Source: Photorhabdus sp. CRCIA-P01
GTDB taxonomy: Bacteria; Pseudomonadota; Gammaproteobacteria; Enterobacterales; Enterobacteriaceae
Direction of reading: 5' to 3'
Assembly (NCBI RefSeq): GCF_003545805.1
Contig: NZ_NMQR01000021.1
Location: 249-64,248 of the forward strand
Length of the DNA: 64,000 nucleotides
Below are positions 48,076 to 61,835 of this stretch, piece by piece. The number at the start of each line of letters is the position of its first letter. The first letter of the stretch is position 1. The position numbers and the translations under genes were made by a program. Below the pieces are notes generated by a model. That model ran no database searches, was not told where the DNA came from, and saw only the letters and a program-made list of their open reading frames with translations.

Positions 48076-49986
48076 ATGGGTAAAATTATTGGTATCGACC
48101 TGGGAACTACCAACTCTTGTGTAGCTATTATGGATGGCACGACAGCTCGTGTGCTGGAAAACAGCGAAGGTGATCGCACAACCCCTTCCATCATTGCTTA
48201 TACCCAGGATGGTGAAACTCTGGTTGGTCAACCGGCTAAACGTCAGGCTGTTACTAACCCGCAAAATACGTTGTTTGCTATTAAGCGTCTGATTGGACGT
48301 CGTTTCCAAGACGAAGAAGCGCAACGCGACGTAGCTATCATGCCATACAAAATTATTGCGGCAGATAATGGCGACGCATGGCTGGAAGTGAAAGACCAGA
48401 AAATGGCTCCTCCTCAGGTTTCTGCTGAAGTTTTGAAGAAAATGAAGAAAACAGCGGAAGATTATCTGGGTGAGCCAGTGACTGAAGCGGTAATCACCGT
48501 ACCTGCATATTTTAACGATGCTCAGCGTCAAGCAACCAAAGATGCTGGCCGTATCGCAGGTCTGGAAGTAAAACGTATTATCAACGAACCAACCGCGGCT
48601 GCACTGGCTTATGGCTTGGACAGAGAAGTGGGTAACCGTACTATCGCGGTTTATGACCTCGGTGGTGGTACTTTCGATATCTCTATTATCGAAATCGATG
48701 AAGTTGACGGCGAAAAGACGTATGAAGTGCTGGCAACCAACGGTGATACTCACTTGGGTGGTGAAGACTTCGACAGCCGTATGATCAACTATCTGGTTGA
48801 CGAATTTAAGAAAGATCAAGGCATTGATCTACGTAACGACCCATTGGCAATGCAACGTCTGAAAGAAGCGGCGGAAAAAGCAAAAATTGAGCTCTCTTCC
48901 GCACAACAGACCGATGTTAACCTGCCATATATCACCGCGGATGCAGCCGGTCCTAAGCACATGAACATCAAAGTGACTCGTGCGAAACTGGAATCACTGG
49001 TAGAAGACCTGGTTAAACGTTGTATGGAGCCTGTACGGGTTGCATTGCAAGATGCTGGCCTGTCAGTTTCTGATGTGAACGATGTCATTCTGGTGGGTGG
49101 TCAGACCCGTATGCCAATGGTACAGAAAGTGGTTGCTGACTTCTTCGGTAAAGAGCCACGTAAAGACGTGAATCCTGACGAAGCGGTAGCAATGGGTGCT
49201 GCGGTACAGGGCGGTGTTTTGGCCGGTGATGTGAAAGATGTCTTGTTGCTGGATGTTACACCACTGTCTCTGGGTATCGAAACGATGGGTGGCGTAATGA
49301 CTCCCCTCATTGTGAAAAACACCACGATCCCGACCAAACATAGCCAAGTGTTCTCTACGGCGGAAGACAATCAGTCTGCGGTAACTATCCATGTGTTGCA
49401 GGGTGAGCGTAAACGTGCCGGTGATAACAAATCTCTGGGCCAGTTCAATCTGGATGGTATTCAGGCAGCACATCGTGGTATGCCTCAGATTGAAGTGACT
49501 TTTGATATTGATGCTGACGGTATTTTGCATGTATCCGCTAAAGACAAAAACACCGGTCGCGAACAGCAGATCACCATTAAGGCATCTTCTGGTCTGAATG
49601 AAGAAGAAATTCAACGGATGGTTCGTGATGCAGAGGCTAACGCTGAATCTGATCGTAAATTTGAAGAATTGGTACAAACACGTAACCAAGCAGATCAACT
49701 GGTTCACGGTACTCGTAAGCAAGTAGAAGAAGCGGGTGACAAGCTGCCAGCAGAAGATAAAACTGCGATTGAAAGTGCTATCACTCAGCTAGAAACCGCA
49801 GCGAAAAGCGAAGATAAAGCGGATATTGAAGCGAAAATTGAGGCTTTGGTTCAGGTTTCCGCTAAGCTGTTGGAAATCGCTCAGCAGCAGGCTCAGGCTG
49901 GTGCAACCGCAGACGCGGGTGACAGTGCGAAGAAAGATGACGACGTTGTAGACGCTGAATTCGAAGAAGTTAAAGATAAAAAATAA
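48076..49986 (+). CDS. dnaK: Chaperone DnaK (Hsp70)
   Basis: ATP-dependent chaperone working with DnaJ and GrpE. 636 residues: signature [16 protein letters not shown] at the start, [27 protein letters not shown], the interdomain linker [16 protein letters not shown], and the C-terminal EEVKDKK-like tail. ATG after TTTGGAGGCG. Heat-shock promoter upstream, dnaJ downstream. Confidence 0.98.
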   Translation: MGKIIGIDLGTTNSCVAIMDGTTARVLENSEGDRTTPSIIAYTQDGETLVGQPAKRQAVTNPQNTLFAIKRLIGRRFQDEEAQRDVAIMPYKIIAADNGDAWLEVKDQKMAPPQVSAEVLKKMKKTAEDYLGEPVTEAVITVPAYFNDAQRQATKDAGRIAGLEVKRIINEPTAAALAYGLDREVGNRTIAVYDLGGGTFDISIIEIDEVDGEKTYEVLATNGDTHLGGEDFDSRMINYLVDEFKKDQGIDLRNDPLAMQRLKEAAEKAKIELSSAQQTDVNLPYITADAAGPKHMNIKVTRAKLESLVEDLVKRCMEPVRVALQDAGLSVSDVNDVILVGGQTRMPMVQKVVADFFGKEPRKDVNPDEAVAMGAAVQGGVLAGDVKDVLLLDVTPLSLGIETMGGVMTPLIVKNTTIPTKHSQVFSTAEDNQSAVTIHVLQGERKRAGDNKSLGQFNLDGIQAAHRGMPQIEVTFDIDADGILHVSAKDKNTGREQQITIKASSGLNEEEIQRMVRDAEANAESDRKFEELVQTRNQADQLVHGTRKQVEEAGDKLPAEDKTAIESAITQLETAAKSEDKADIEAKIEALVQVSAKLLEIAQQQAQAGATADAGDSAKKDDDVVDAEFEEVKDKK

Positions 49987-50040
49987 TAGCCCTTAGCGGG
50001 CGCGGTGACAGTTAGATGATGACAACTGTTGCTGATTAAC

Positions 50041-50076
50041 CGGCACGGGCGTCGAGGGAACTCTGCGCCCGTGTGC
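50041..50076 (+). other. dnaK-dnaJ intercistronic hairpin
   Basis: CACGGGCG (50044-50051) pairs with CGCCCGTG (50066-50073). It sits between the two cistrons without a U tract; likely an RNA stability or partial read-through element that sets the DnaK:DnaJ ratio. The effect is inferred. Confidence 0.6.
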
Positions 50077-50099
50077 GCATGTTAAGGGTAAAATAAGAG

Positions 50100-51215
50100 A
50101 TGGCGAAAAGAGATTATTACGAAGTTTTGGGGGTTTCCAAAACAGCGAGCGAAAAAGAGATTAAAAAAGCCTATAAGCGGCTGGCGATGAAATATCATCC
50201 TGATCGTAATCAGGGTGATAAAGAGGCGGAAAGCCAATTCAAAGAAGTTAAAGAAGCTTATGAAATTCTGACGGATGACCAGAAACGGGCTGCTTATGAC
50301 CAATATGGTCATGCTGCTTTTGAACAAGGCGGCATGGGCGGTGGCGGTGCTGATTTTAGCGATATCTTTGGTGACGTTTTCGGTGATATCTTCGGTGGTC
50401 GTCGTCAGCAGCGTCCAAGCCGCGGTGCTGATTTGCGTTACAGCATGGAGTTGACGCTGGAAGAAGCGGTTCGTGGTGTGACCAAAGAGATCCGCATCCC
50501 GACACTGGAAACTTGTGATACTTGTCATGGTAGCGGCGCTAAAGCAGGAACCAGCCCTGTAACCTGCTCAACCTGTCAAGGTGCTGGTCAGGTTCATATG
50601 CGGCAGGGGTTTTTCACCGTTCAGCAACCTTGTCCACATTGTCATGGCCGTGGTCAGATCATTAAAGATTCTTGCCATAAATGTCATGGTCATGGGCGAG
50701 TTGAAAGATACAAAACCCTGTCTGTTAAGATCCCGGCGGGTGTGGATACCGGTGACCGCGTTCGTTTGAGTGGTGAGGGTGAAGCAGGAGCTAAAGGTGC
50801 TCCCGCAGGTGATCTGTACGTTCAAGTACAGGTGAAATCGCACCATATTTTTGAGCGTCAAGAAAGTAATCTCTATTGTGAAGTCCCGGTTAACTTTGCA
50901 ATGGCGGCACTGGGCGGAGAAATCGAAGTACCAACCCTTGATGGCCGTGTGAAACTGAAAATACCTGCTGAAACCCAGACAGGTAAAATGTTCCGCATGA
51001 AAGGCAAAGGTGTTAAATCTGTCCGTGGTGGCATTCAGGGTGATTTACTGTGCCGGGTAGTGGTAGAAACGCCAGTTAAATTGAATGAAAGACAGAAAGA
51101 GTTACTGCGCGAATTGGGTGAATCTTTCGGTGGTGCCGGCGAAGAAACGAATAGCCCACGTTCTAAAAGTTTCTTCGATGGCGTAAAGAAATTCTTTGAT
51201 GATTTGACCAAGTAA
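50100..51215 (+). CDS. dnaJ: Co-chaperone DnaJ (Hsp40)
   Basis: Stimulates DnaK ATPase and delivers substrates. 371 residues: J domain with HPD ([11 protein letters not shown]), Gly/Phe-rich stretch ([20 protein letters not shown]), four zinc-finger CxxCxGxG units ([32 protein letters not shown]), and the C-terminal substrate domain. Second cistron of dnaKJ. Confidence 0.98.
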   Translation: MAKRDYYEVLGVSKTASEKEIKKAYKRLAMKYHPDRNQGDKEAESQFKEVKEAYEILTDDQKRAAYDQYGHAAFEQGGMGGGGADFSDIFGDVFGDIFGGRRQQRPSRGADLRYSMELTLEEAVRGVTKEIRIPTLETCDTCHGSGAKAGTSPVTCSTCQGAGQVHMRQGFFTVQQPCPHCHGRGQIIKDSCHKCHGHGRVERYKTLSVKIPAGVDTGDRVRLSGEGEAGAKGAPAGDLYVQVQVKSHHIFERQESNLYCEVPVNFAMAALGGEIEVPTLDGRVKLKIPAETQTGKMFRMKGKGVKSVRGGIQGDLLCRVVVETPVKLNERQKELLRELGESFGGAGEETNSPRSKSFFDGVKKFFDDLTK

Positions 51216-51272
51216 CAGTCGATATCTCCACATATATAGAGCTGGATTGCTAAATAAAGCTCGAATTACTGG

Positions 51273-51306
51273 CAAAAAGTCCTCGTTTCAAATGAGGACT
51301 TTTTGT
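51273..51306. terminator. Bidirectional terminator after dnaJ
   Basis: CAAAAAGTCCTC (51273-51284) pairs with GAGGACTTTTTG (51294-51305), loop GTTTCAAAT; A run on one side and T run on the other. It serves dnaKJ and the convergent glucoside operon. Confidence 0.9.
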
Positions 51307-51318
51307 TTGAATTGGAAA

Positions 51319-52981
<1,663 letters not shown>

Positions 52982-53032
52982 TTAAACTTGGAAGATATCC
53001 TCTTAATATGATTCTTCCTCTTAGAGTTTAAA

Positions 53033-54487
<1,455 letters not shown>

Positions 54488-54528
54488 TCATTTAATACGC
54501 TGAAAACAGCGAAAGGCCAAATTCAAGC

Positions 54529-54602
54529 CAAAAAAAAACCTAACCCACCATCTACAATAGCCTTGGGAATAAGGGGACTGTAGCGTGATGGATTAGGTTT
54601 TG
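54529..54602 (-). terminator. Antitermination-controlled terminator upstream of the IIBC gene
   Basis: On the minus strand AAAACCTAATCCATC...CTACA pairs with TGTAG.TGGTGGGTTAGGTTTT and is followed by a run of nine T's (A run at 54530-54538). It lies in the leader of the permease gene and overlaps the RAT target, the classic bgl arrangement. Confidence 0.85.
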
Positions 54603-54640
54603 CCCGACATCAGTTACAACTAAGTCGGTAACAAGCCTAT
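54596..54640 (-). promoter_or_regulatory. Ribonucleic antiterminator (RAT) target of a BglG-type protein
   Basis: The minus strand shows a TGTTAC..., TTGTAACTG and TGTCGGGCAAAACC series that resembles the RAT consensus (GGATTGTTACTG...GCAGGCAAAACC). Its 3' part GGCAAAACCTAA overlaps the 5' arm of the terminator, so bound BglG-type protein would block termination. An additional hairpin AGCCTAT...ATAGGCT lies just upstream (54635-54652). Confidence 0.8.
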
Positions 54641-54705
54641 ATCAATAGGCTAAAAACTAATTACTCATTGTAACATTTGCAAGTCATTAAATGTAATTTT
54701 GGTTA

Positions 54706-54727
54706 AAATGTGATGTTTATCATAAAT
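54706..54727. promoter_or_regulatory. Candidate CRP site in the divergent glucoside control region
   Basis: TGTGATGTTTATCATA agrees with the CRP pattern TGTGA-N6-TCACA in the left half and three of five bases in the right. It is central between the divergent operons, so both could be catabolite-controlled. Confidence 0.5.
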
Positions 54728-54918
54728 ATCCTAAGCAGGTTGAATACGTTGCTGTGTCGTTGACTTTATAAAAATTATGCCTTAGCCTGAAAGATAACAT
54801 AATGAATATAGTGTACAGGAGTGCTACTGAGCAGATCAGGCACAACCAGGTCACAAATATATTTCACCTATTTCTATAGGTTGGTGTAGATAATGGTTTA
54901 TCCTGTAAGGTATCTCTT

Positions 54919-55773
54919 TTGTTAACGATAGTAAAACTCATAAATAATAATGTCGTTCTTGCCATTGATGAGAATAATAATGAAGTTATTCTAATGGACA
55001 AGGGCATAGGCTTTAATAGAAAAAAAGGTGATAGGCTGAATATTCAAGATGTTGCAAAAGTTTTCACTATTGAAAAGCACGATAAAATTAATCAAATTCT
55101 TGCGGCTATTCCAATCTCAGTTATAGAGCTAACCGAGAAAATTATCGCATTAGGGAAAGATCTTCTTGGCAAATCTCTCAACGATTCATTACTCATTACT
55201 TTGTCGGAACATTTAAACTTTGCATTTGAGCGTATGAGTAAAGGATATCAGATTGGTAATGTCTTACAATGGGAGATCCCTCACCTTTACCCGTTAGAAT
55301 ATGAAGTCGGTAAACAGGCGCTTATCCATATTAATGACCAGATTGAAAAGCCATTACCGCCGATAGAAGCCTCATTGATTGCCTTGCATTTTGTGAATGC
55401 GCAATATGAAGGGCAAACGATGGGAGATACATTAAAATTAACGAATTTGATTAATAAAACGGTTAAACTCATTCACTACTATTTTCATGTTAACCTTGAT
55501 ACAACATCTGTGAATTACTCTCGTTTTATTACGCATTTGCGCTATTTCCTGATTAGACAAAATAAAAATGAGCATTCTTCCGCGATTGAGATGGATTTTT
55601 CTCTGCAAGAGTTGATCGAAGAAAAGTATTTCAAAAGCTACAACTGTGCAGTTAAGCTCATTAAATATCTGAGGGGAAAATACCAATGGAAAGTGCCCGA
55701 TGATGAATTGATTTATTTAGTCATTCATATAGAACGGGTGGTTAATGATAGTTATAAGAGCAGAGATTTATAA
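54919..55773 (+). CDS. bglG: BglG/LicT-family transcriptional antiterminator
   Basis: 284 residues: N-terminal RNA-binding CAT domain (IVKLINNNVVLAID, MDKGIGFNRKKGD; residues 1-56) and two PRD domains with conserved histidines (EHLNFAFERM, ALHFVNAQYEG, VIHIERV). Start is TTG at 54919: AAGG at 54907-54910 has good spacing, no ATG exists in frame near, and the homologous N-terminus begins there. Its action is on the RAT/terminator in front of the divergent IIBC gene; activity would be set by PTS phosphorylation. Confidence 0.9.
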   Translation: MLTIVKLINNNVVLAIDENNNEVILMDKGIGFNRKKGDRLNIQDVAKVFTIEKHDKINQILAAIPISVIELTEKIIALGKDLLGKSLNDSLLITLSEHLNFAFERMSKGYQIGNVLQWEIPHLYPLEYEVGKQALIHINDQIEKPLPPIEASLIALHFVNAQYEGQTMGDTLKLTNLINKTVKLIHYYFHVNLDTTSVNYSRFITHLRYFLIRQNKNEHSSAIEMDFSLQELIEEKYFKSYNCAVKLIKYLRGKYQWKVPDDELIYLVIHIERVVNDSYKSRDL

Positions 55774-55877
55774 TTAAGTGGATCATCAAATAAGGGGCAA
55801 TCTCCAGTAGTATTAGATGAGAGTATATTTATGTGATTTGGATTTTTTTTGGTAATAGATTAGAGGTGGGGGATAAG

Positions 55878-57725
55878 ATGAATGATGAAGATTTTGCAGA
55901 AGAGATCATTATGTTTCTTGGCGGAGGAGGAAATATAAATAAAAGTTGGCATTGTGTTACCCGATTGCGTTTTAATATTATAGATGATAGTAAAGTAGAT
56001 ATTGCAGCGATAAAAAAAATGCAGGGAGTTATGGGGGCACGTTTTCACTGCGGGCAATTACAGATAATTATTGGTAATAGAGTTGTTGAAATATTTAGTG
56101 AAATAATTAAGCAATTAAAAGAAAATAAAGGAAATCCTGATGGTTCAAAAAAGGGTTTCATTAGTCATATTCTTGATATCATTTCAGGCATATTTGTTCC
56201 GATATTGCCAGCAATTGTAGGGGCGGGTTTACTTAAAGGTGGATTGATTTTTTTATATATGATGGATTGGGTTTCAGAGCAGAGTAATGAGTATAAACTA
56301 TTATATATTCTTTCTGATACACCTCTCTATTTTTTGCCTGTTCTTTTGGCTTTTTCAGCGGCAAGAAAATTTAAAACAAATGAATTTATTGCAGCCACGT
56401 TAGCGTGTATTTTAATTTATCCAACATTGTCCGACCTTGTGAGCAGTTCTGGTAGTGGATATTTTAGTGTATTTGGTATTACTGTTCCCGCTATTCATTA
56501 TAGTTATACTGCCATTCCAATTATTTTAGGTGTTTGGCTGCTCAGTTATATTCATCGATGGGTCGATAGGTTTATTCCGACGATATTAAAGATAATATTT
56601 ACACCATTATTGGTCTTATTAATTTCTGCACCTATTCTATTGATTATTGCTGCCCCGTTGGGAAATACAATGGGTTTGTATCTTGAAAAGTGGCTTTTAA
56701 TATTATTTTCCGTGGCTGGGCCATTTGCGGGATTATTGTTAGGCGGATTAATACCTATTTTAGTTATTACTGGGGTGCATTATGCTTTTTTGCCGAGTGT
56801 TTTTGCTAATTTTAAATCTCTCGGATACGATTTTATGTTATTACCCATCAGTTTTGCTAGTAATATTGCACAAGCTGGTGCGACATTAGCAGTTGCAATT
56901 AAAACTAAAGATAGACAAATGAAATCATTAGCTTATTCAGCTTCATTCTCTGCTTTTTTAGGCGTAACTGAACCCGCAATGTATGGTGTTACACTTAAAT
57001 TAAGGAAACCTTTTTATGCCGCATTAATCGGGGGCGCAGTTGGTGGGGCTATTGTGGGTATTTTCTCTGTGAAAATATTTGCTTTTAGTGTACCAGGATT
57101 AGTGTCATTACCTTTTTATATGCAAAGAGGTAGTAATAACTTTATTTTTATTTTGCTTGGCATTGTTAGTAGTTTCTTAGTGGCGTTTATATCCACTTTA
57201 TTTATGAAGTTAGAATCTAATGTTGATTCTATAGTATTAATAAAGCCACGCTTTTCAAAAAAGAAGAAAATCACATTACGTTCTCCGATGACTGGTACAA
57301 TAAAACCTCTCTCAAGTGTACCTGATGATACTTTTTCTGAAAAAATTATTGGTGATGGTATTGCTATTATTCCTACCGAAGGTGTGGTTAAGGCGCCTTT
57401 TAATGGCAAGGTTTCAATGATTACGCCGACTGGACATGCTATTGGTTTGATTTCCGATCAGGGAGTGGAATTATTAATTCATATTGGTATTGAAACGGTC
57501 GGTTTACAAGGAGCAGGATTTAATTTGAAAATTATAGAAGGGCAGAGAGTGGTTGCTGGCGAGGTATTAGTTAATTTTGATCTGGAATTTCTTCAAAAGA
57601 ATAAAATTCAGATTATATCGCCAATTATTGTCACCAATAGCGAGGAATATCACTCAATAATGCCGACTAAAAGAAAAAGTGTTATTGAATGTAAAGATGA
57701 TTTATTGGTTATTAGTCGATGTTAA
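55878..57725 (+). CDS. PTS beta-glucoside permease IIBCA (BglF-like)
   Basis: 615 residues: IIB with Cys26 (WHCVTRLRFNI), IIC with GVTEPAMYGVTLKLRKPF, and IIA at the C-terminus (SPMTGTIKPLSSVP, HAIGLISDQGVELLIHIGIE) with His520 and His535 equivalent to H75 and H90 of IIAGlc. The ATG at 55878 follows GGGGGATAAG. It lies 104 bp behind bglG in the same direction. The IIA here could also phosphorylate the IIBC permease on the other strand. Confidence 0.93.
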   Translation: MNDEDFAEEIIMFLGGGGNINKSWHCVTRLRFNIIDDSKVDIAAIKKMQGVMGARFHCGQLQIIIGNRVVEIFSEIIKQLKENKGNPDGSKKGFISHILDIISGIFVPILPAIVGAGLLKGGLIFLYMMDWVSEQSNEYKLLYILSDTPLYFLPVLLAFSAARKFKTNEFIAATLACILIYPTLSDLVSSSGSGYFSVFGITVPAIHYSYTAIPIILGVWLLSYIHRWVDRFIPTILKIIFTPLLVLLISAPILLIIAAPLGNTMGLYLEKWLLILFSVAGPFAGLLLGGLIPILVITGVHYAFLPSVFANFKSLGYDFMLLPISFASNIAQAGATLAVAIKTKDRQMKSLAYSASFSAFLGVTEPAMYGVTLKLRKPFYAALIGGAVGGAIVGIFSVKIFAFSVPGLVSLPFYMQRGSNNFIFILLGIVSSFLVAFISTLFMKLESNVDSIVLIKPRFSKKKKITLRSPMTGTIKPLSSVPDDTFSEKIIGDGIAIIPTEGVVKAPFNGKVSMITPTGHAIGLISDQGVELLIHIGIETVGLQGAGFNLKIIEGQRVVAGEVLVNFDLEFLQKNKIQIISPIIVTNSEEYHSIMPTKRKSVIECKDDLLVISRC

Positions 57726-58199
57726 TTTTCTTTTCAAGTAATTGATGTATCTTGATAATATTCTTAATATTTGTTTTTGTATTTAAATATTGCAATATAT
57801 ACCTAATAGATTTCGAGTTGCAGCGAGGCGGCAAGTGAATGAATCCTCAGGAGCATAGATAACTATGTGACTGGGGTGAGTGAAAGCAGCCAACAAAGCA
57901 GCAGCTTGAAAGATGAAGGGTATAACCCGTTTTAATATCCACTGATTATCCATTCTGCTTTCTTGTTATTATTGTGTTTTTTTATTTTATCTGTGGAATT
58001 TTTAGAGATTATCTAGTTATATAAATTATGAAAAAAATATATTTTTCATAATATGAATTCATATCGAATACAAATACTTTGCGATGAAAAATCAAACAAT
58101 TAATATTGACAATTAACCCTAAAGGGGCTAGTTTTTATTATGTAATATATAAGGTAGCGGAATGGCCGCAGCCTGGCATCCCTAAAACAAGGAAGAACG
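57726..58199. other. Intergenic region with ERIC element
   Basis: About 470 bp without a gene; the 127-bp ERIC copy 2 occupies the left part, the rest is AT-rich (ATTTTTCATAATATG and so on). No other structure is convincing. Confidence 0.6.
57798..57924. repeat. ERIC element 2 (127 bp)
   Basis: Same length and orientation as copy 1 (41006-41132), TATACC...GGGTATA. Differences are few (GAGGCGGC for GCGGCGGC, CCTCAGG for CCCCAGG, ATAGATA for ATAGCTA). It lies in the gap after the IIBCA permease. Confidence 0.95.
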
Positions 58200-58376
58200 A
58201 TGAGCACTAATAAAATGACTACTGCTGAACTCGAAAAAATCCATGCTGAAATAGCAAAATTAATAGCGGAAACAACAAAGATAAATCGTGAGTCCATGTG
58301 GTATCCGATTGTCGTCGCCTCCGGCCTTATTGGCGCGGTAGCTACCATCACAACTCTATTGCTCAAATTTATTTAA
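58200..58376 (+). CDS. Small phage-like membrane protein (58 aa)
   Basis: It begins MSTNKMTTAELEKIHAEIAK, a charged coiled-coil-like N-terminal half, and ends in one membrane helix (WYPIVVASGLIGAVATITTL) and KFI. ATG behind AAGGAAG. Together with the next gene it forms a pair of phage or plasmid-remnant type. I do not recognise a characterised family. Confidence 0.6.
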   Translation: MSTNKMTTAELEKIHAEIAKLIAETTKINRESMWYPIVVASGLIGAVATITTLLLKFI

Positions 58377-58414
58377 TTAATTAGCACCGAGAGGGGCTTT
58401 GTTCTGGAATACCT

Positions 58415-58678
58415 ATGCGACTGATTGACAATTATTCTCCTCCTACTACTGAAGATCTCGTTAAGCTTAAGGAAGAATTAGGTTTCACAGGAGAACAAAT
58501 GGCCGATTTAGCGGGAGTTTCCGGTAACAACCAATGGAGAAAATACACGGGTGGGAAGATGCCACGTGTTATTTCTCCGCACATTCTATTCTATATAGCA
58601 ACACAGTTAACACTATCAGAAGATGATTTAAACCGCATTTTGGTTAAGATGCGGGAAATTGGTGCTAATGTAAGATAA
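58415..58678 (+). CDS. XRE-like helix-turn-helix protein, phage-remnant type
   Basis: 87 residues; a helix-turn-helix-like segment KEELGFTGEQMADLAGVSG followed by WRKYTGG resembles phage-type XRE regulators. ATG at 58415, 38 bp after the stop of the small membrane protein. No integrase, attachment site or other phage genes are near. Target unknown. Confidence 0.65.
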   Translation: MRLIDNYSPPTTEDLVKLKEELGFTGEQMADLAGVSGNNQWRKYTGGKMPRVISPHILFYIATQLTLSEDDLNRILVKMREIGANVR

Positions 58679-58846
58679 ATAGGGTCTCCCTATTTAACGA
58701 TTTACTCTGATTGATAATCTATTTTATTGAGATGTAGATCATCAATAGATCGGTTATAGCGAATTATTCTGGTTATAAAATCGATTTTTTTCGAAACCAT
58801 AGCTAGAGTACCATTTAAGGCCGATCAGTTTCAGAGGTTAATCATC

Positions 58847-60013
58847 GTGACAGCAATTATTCGTCAATTCCTGAAATTAGAAGCGGCTGGAGGGCTCCTT
58901 CTTATCATTACCGCCATTATTGCGCTGATAATGGCAAACTCGCCATTACAGGGTATTTATCAGCAATTTCTTAATATTTCGGTGGTAGTGCAATTCTCTG
59001 CACTGGAGATCAATAAGCCCTTATTGTTGTGGATCAATGACGGCTTAATGGCTGTCTTCTTTTTGATTGTTGGTCTGGAAGTCAAGCGGGAATTGCTGGA
59101 AGGTTCTTTGGCAGGGCGCGATAAAGCAGTATTTCCGGTGATAGCGGCGATAGGTGGTATGGTCGCTCCGGCACTGATATATCTACTATTTAATGGCAAT
59201 GATGAGTTTACTCGTCAGGGATGGGCTATTCCCGCGGCAACCGATATTGCTTTTGCCCTGGGTGTGATGGCGCTATTGTCTAAGCGAGTACCAACAGAAC
59301 TTAAGGTTTTCTTGTTGGCGCTAGCGATTATTGATGATCTGGGCGTTATCGTGATTATCGCTCTGTTTTATACCAAAACTGTTTCTCTTGTGGCGCTTGG
59401 ACTGTCAGCAGCAATGATGGCTTTGCTGGTTTGGATGAATTGGCGTGGTGTCGAAAAAACATCGGCTTATCTGGTTGTTGGCGCTATCCTTTGGGGTTGC
59501 ATCTTGAAGTCGGGTGTTCATGCAACGCTGGCTGGCGTCATTGTTGGTTTTCTGATTCCTCTGCGTGGTCAGAATGGTCATTCACTATCTGAATCACTTG
59601 AGCACAGTTTGCATCCTTGGGTGGCGTATCTTATTTTGCCATTATTTTCCTTTGCCAATGCAGGTGTAGCCCTGAATGGCGTTACGTTAAATGGTTTGAC
59701 CGATATATTACCGTTAGGCATTGCTGCGGCGCTGTTTCTTGGTAAGCCATTGGGAATTTTTCTTTTTAGCTATATTTCTATTAAGATCGGATTTGCTAAA
59801 TTGCCACAGCAGATTAATCTTAAACAGATATTTGCGGTTTCTGTTCTCTGTGGAATCGGTTTTACTATGTCTATCTTTATTTCAGGATTGGCTTTTGAAG
59901 GAGTCGATGAATCTTTCAGTACCTACTCCCGTCTTGGCATTCTGATGGGTTCAACCATCGCTGCGTTTATGGGTTATGGCTTGTTACGAATGGTCTTACC
60001 AAAGAAAAAGTGA
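58847..60013 (+). CDS. nhaA: Na+/H+ antiporter NhaA
   Basis: Inner-membrane electrogenic antiporter, 388 residues and 12 helices. The ion-binding pair is Asp163-Asp164 in [11 protein letters not shown], the same numbers as in E. coli; [10 protein letters not shown] and [14 protein letters not shown] are conserved. Start is GTG after AGAGG. nhaR follows, and its product should activate nhaA in response to sodium. Confidence 0.96.
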   Translation: MTAIIRQFLKLEAAGGLLLIITAIIALIMANSPLQGIYQQFLNISVVVQFSALEINKPLLLWINDGLMAVFFLIVGLEVKRELLEGSLAGRDKAVFPVIAAIGGMVAPALIYLLFNGNDEFTRQGWAIPAATDIAFALGVMALLSKRVPTELKVFLLALAIIDDLGVIVIIALFYTKTVSLVALGLSAAMMALLVWMNWRGVEKTSAYLVVGAILWGCILKSGVHATLAGVIVGFLIPLRGQNGHSLSESLEHSLHPWVAYLILPLFSFANAGVALNGVTLNGLTDILPLGIAAALFLGKPLGIFLFSYISIKIGFAKLPQQINLKQIFAVSVLCGIGFTMSIFISGLAFEGVDESFSTYSRLGILMGSTIAAFMGYGLLRMVLPKKK

Positions 60014-60235
60014 TGGCAGAGTGGTGATAAATTCATTAATTTAGCCAAATGAAGTTCTACATTTTAGAGAAAATTTCTGGACTGACTCATCATTTTTGTA
60101 TTTGCGGTACAACAACTAAAATTGTATCGCGGATACTTTATGTAGTGAAAAAACAGAAAATCACCGGGAGACGGTGGATTAGTAATGTATGGCTGCATTG
60201 TCTACCAGACGAAAGCGATACATAAGGAAAAACGT

Positions 60236-61150
60236 ATGCGGGTGTCACATCTGAATTTTAATCATCTCTATTATTTCTGGCATGTTTGCAAGGAAGGATC
60301 TGTGGTTGGGGCGGCAGAAGCGCTTTATCTAACACCTCAGACGATCACGGGACAGATAAAAGCGCTGGAAGAGCGTCTGGGAGGGAAACTGTTCAAACGT
60401 CAGGGCAGGGGATTAGTGCCATCAGAGCTAGGGCAGCTTATCTTCCGCTATGCGGATAAGATGTTTATGCTGAGCCAGGAGATGTTGGATATCGTTAACT
60501 ACAGCCGTGAATCTAATCTTTTATTTGATGTTGGTGTTGCTGATGCACTGTCCAAACGTCTGGTTAGCCAGGTCTTGGAAACGGCGGTTGTGGAACATGA
60601 GCAGATTCATCTACGTTGTTTTGAATCAACCCATGAACTGTTGCTGGAACAACTCAGCCAGCACAAACTCGATATGATATTGTCTGATTGCCCGGTGGAT
60701 TCTTCTCAACAGGAAGGGCTGTTCTCAGTAAAACTGGGTGAATGTAATGTGAGTTTCTTCTGCCGACAACCTATCCCGGAAAAACCTTTCCCGGAATGTT
60801 TGGAGGAACGTCGCTTATTGGTCCCAGGGCGTCGCTCTATGTTAGGGCGTAAATTATTGACTTGGATACGTAATAAAAATCTTCAGATTGAAGTGCTCGG
60901 TGAGTTTGATGATGCCGCGTTAATGAAAGCGTTTGGTATGTATCATAATGCGATTTTCGTGGCGCCATCTTTGTATGCTAATGATATTTTTGCAGATAAT
61001 GATATTGCCGAAATTGGTCGGTTGGATGCCGTGCAGGAAGAGTATTATGTGATTTTTGCTGAGCGAATGATTCAACACCCGGCTGTTCAAAGGGTATGTA
61101 ATAAAGATTTTTCCGCGTTGTTTAATGTGCCATCTAAGAAGCGTACTTAA
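60236..61150 (+). CDS. nhaR: LysR-family activator NhaR
   Basis: 304 residues; N-terminal helix-turn-helix ([20 protein letters not shown]) and LysR effector domain with [33 protein letters not shown] and [15 protein letters not shown], all near-identical to E. coli NhaR. ATG at 60236 after AAGGAAAAAC is chosen; 17 codons upstream are open but not conserved. Separated from nhaA by about 220 bp. Confidence 0.96.
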   Translation: MRVSHLNFNHLYYFWHVCKEGSVVGAAEALYLTPQTITGQIKALEERLGGKLFKRQGRGLVPSELGQLIFRYADKMFMLSQEMLDIVNYSRESNLLFDVGVADALSKRLVSQVLETAVVEHEQIHLRCFESTHELLLEQLSQHKLDMILSDCPVDSSQQEGLFSVKLGECNVSFFCRQPIPEKPFPECLEERRLLVPGRRSMLGRKLLTWIRNKNLQIEVLGEFDDAALMKAFGMYHNAIFVAPSLYANDIFADNDIAEIGRLDAVQEEYYVIFAERMIQHPAVQRVCNKDFSALFNVPSKKRT

Positions 61151-61180
61151 AAAATAATTGATAATAACTGCAAATACAAA

Positions 61181-61205
61181 AAAACCGGCGTAGGCCGGTT
61201 TTTCC
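61181..61205. terminator. Bidirectional terminator between nhaR and rpsT
   Basis: AAAACCGGC (61181-61189) pairs with GCCGGTTTT (61194-61202), loop GTAG, followed by T's on either strand; it serves the two convergent genes. Confidence 0.9.
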
Positions 61206-61221
61206 GTAATCCAAACGCAAA

Positions 61222-61485
61222 TTATTGCATTGCGTTGATTTGCGCTGTCAGATTAGATTTATGACGTGCGGCTTTGTTTTTGTGGATCAGACCCTTACAG
61301 GCGTGACGATCGACAATAGGTTGCATGTCATTAAATGCTTTCTGTGCAGTTTCTTTATCGCCAGTAGCGATAGCAGCATATACCTTCTTGATAAAGGTAC
61401 GCACCATGGAACGACGGCTAGCGTTATGCTGACGACGTTTTTCAGACTGAATGGCGCGTTTCTTAGCTGATTTGATATTAGCCAA
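61222..61485 (-). CDS. rpsT: Ribosomal protein S20
   Basis: 87 residues ([20 protein letters not shown] start, typical of S20) in the small subunit. The start codon is TTG (bases 61485-61483), as in E. coli where this UUG is part of autogenous translational control by S20. GGGAG lies upstream (about 61494). Convergent with nhaR. Confidence 0.97.
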   Translation of the reverse strand: MANIKSAKKRAIQSEKRRQHNASRRSMVRTFIKKVYAAIATGDKETAQKAFNDMQPIVDRHACKGLIHKNKAARHKSNLTAQINAMQ

Positions 61486-61835
61486 GGTCCAACTCCCAAA
61501 TATATTCTATCGAGGACAATTCAAAGGCCGAGGAATATGCCTGTTCAACCTTCTTTTGTCAATGGATTTGTGCAAATAAGCGCCGTTGTACCGCGGCAAC
61601 TTGCTTCGTTGTGATGGCGCAGGATTTTATCAGCTTACTTAGTGGGAATACAGTCTTTCACAATAAAAATCTTATTGAATAGTCCAGATAGAAATAAAAT
61701 GAATATTTTTCGGGATTCCTGCTCGTTTTTGTTGTATGAATCAGGGCTATTGATTTAAATCATCTTATGATGGTGGGTTAACCTTGAGCTTTGTACAAGG
61801 TATAATTTGGCAATTTCCAGGGTATTGAGCCAGCT
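61486..61835. promoter_or_regulatory. Divergent promoter region rpsT / ribF
   Basis: 350 bp between the two genes. For ribF a promoter TTAACC (61778-61783) / 17 bp / TATAAT (61801-61806) is visible. The rpsT promoters should lie on the left part, not resolved. No small gene seen. Confidence 0.6.

Noticed and set aside
58100-58366. Minus-strand frame of 88 codons
   Set aside because: It is antisense to the 58-residue plus-strand gene that has a ribosome site and plausible protein features.
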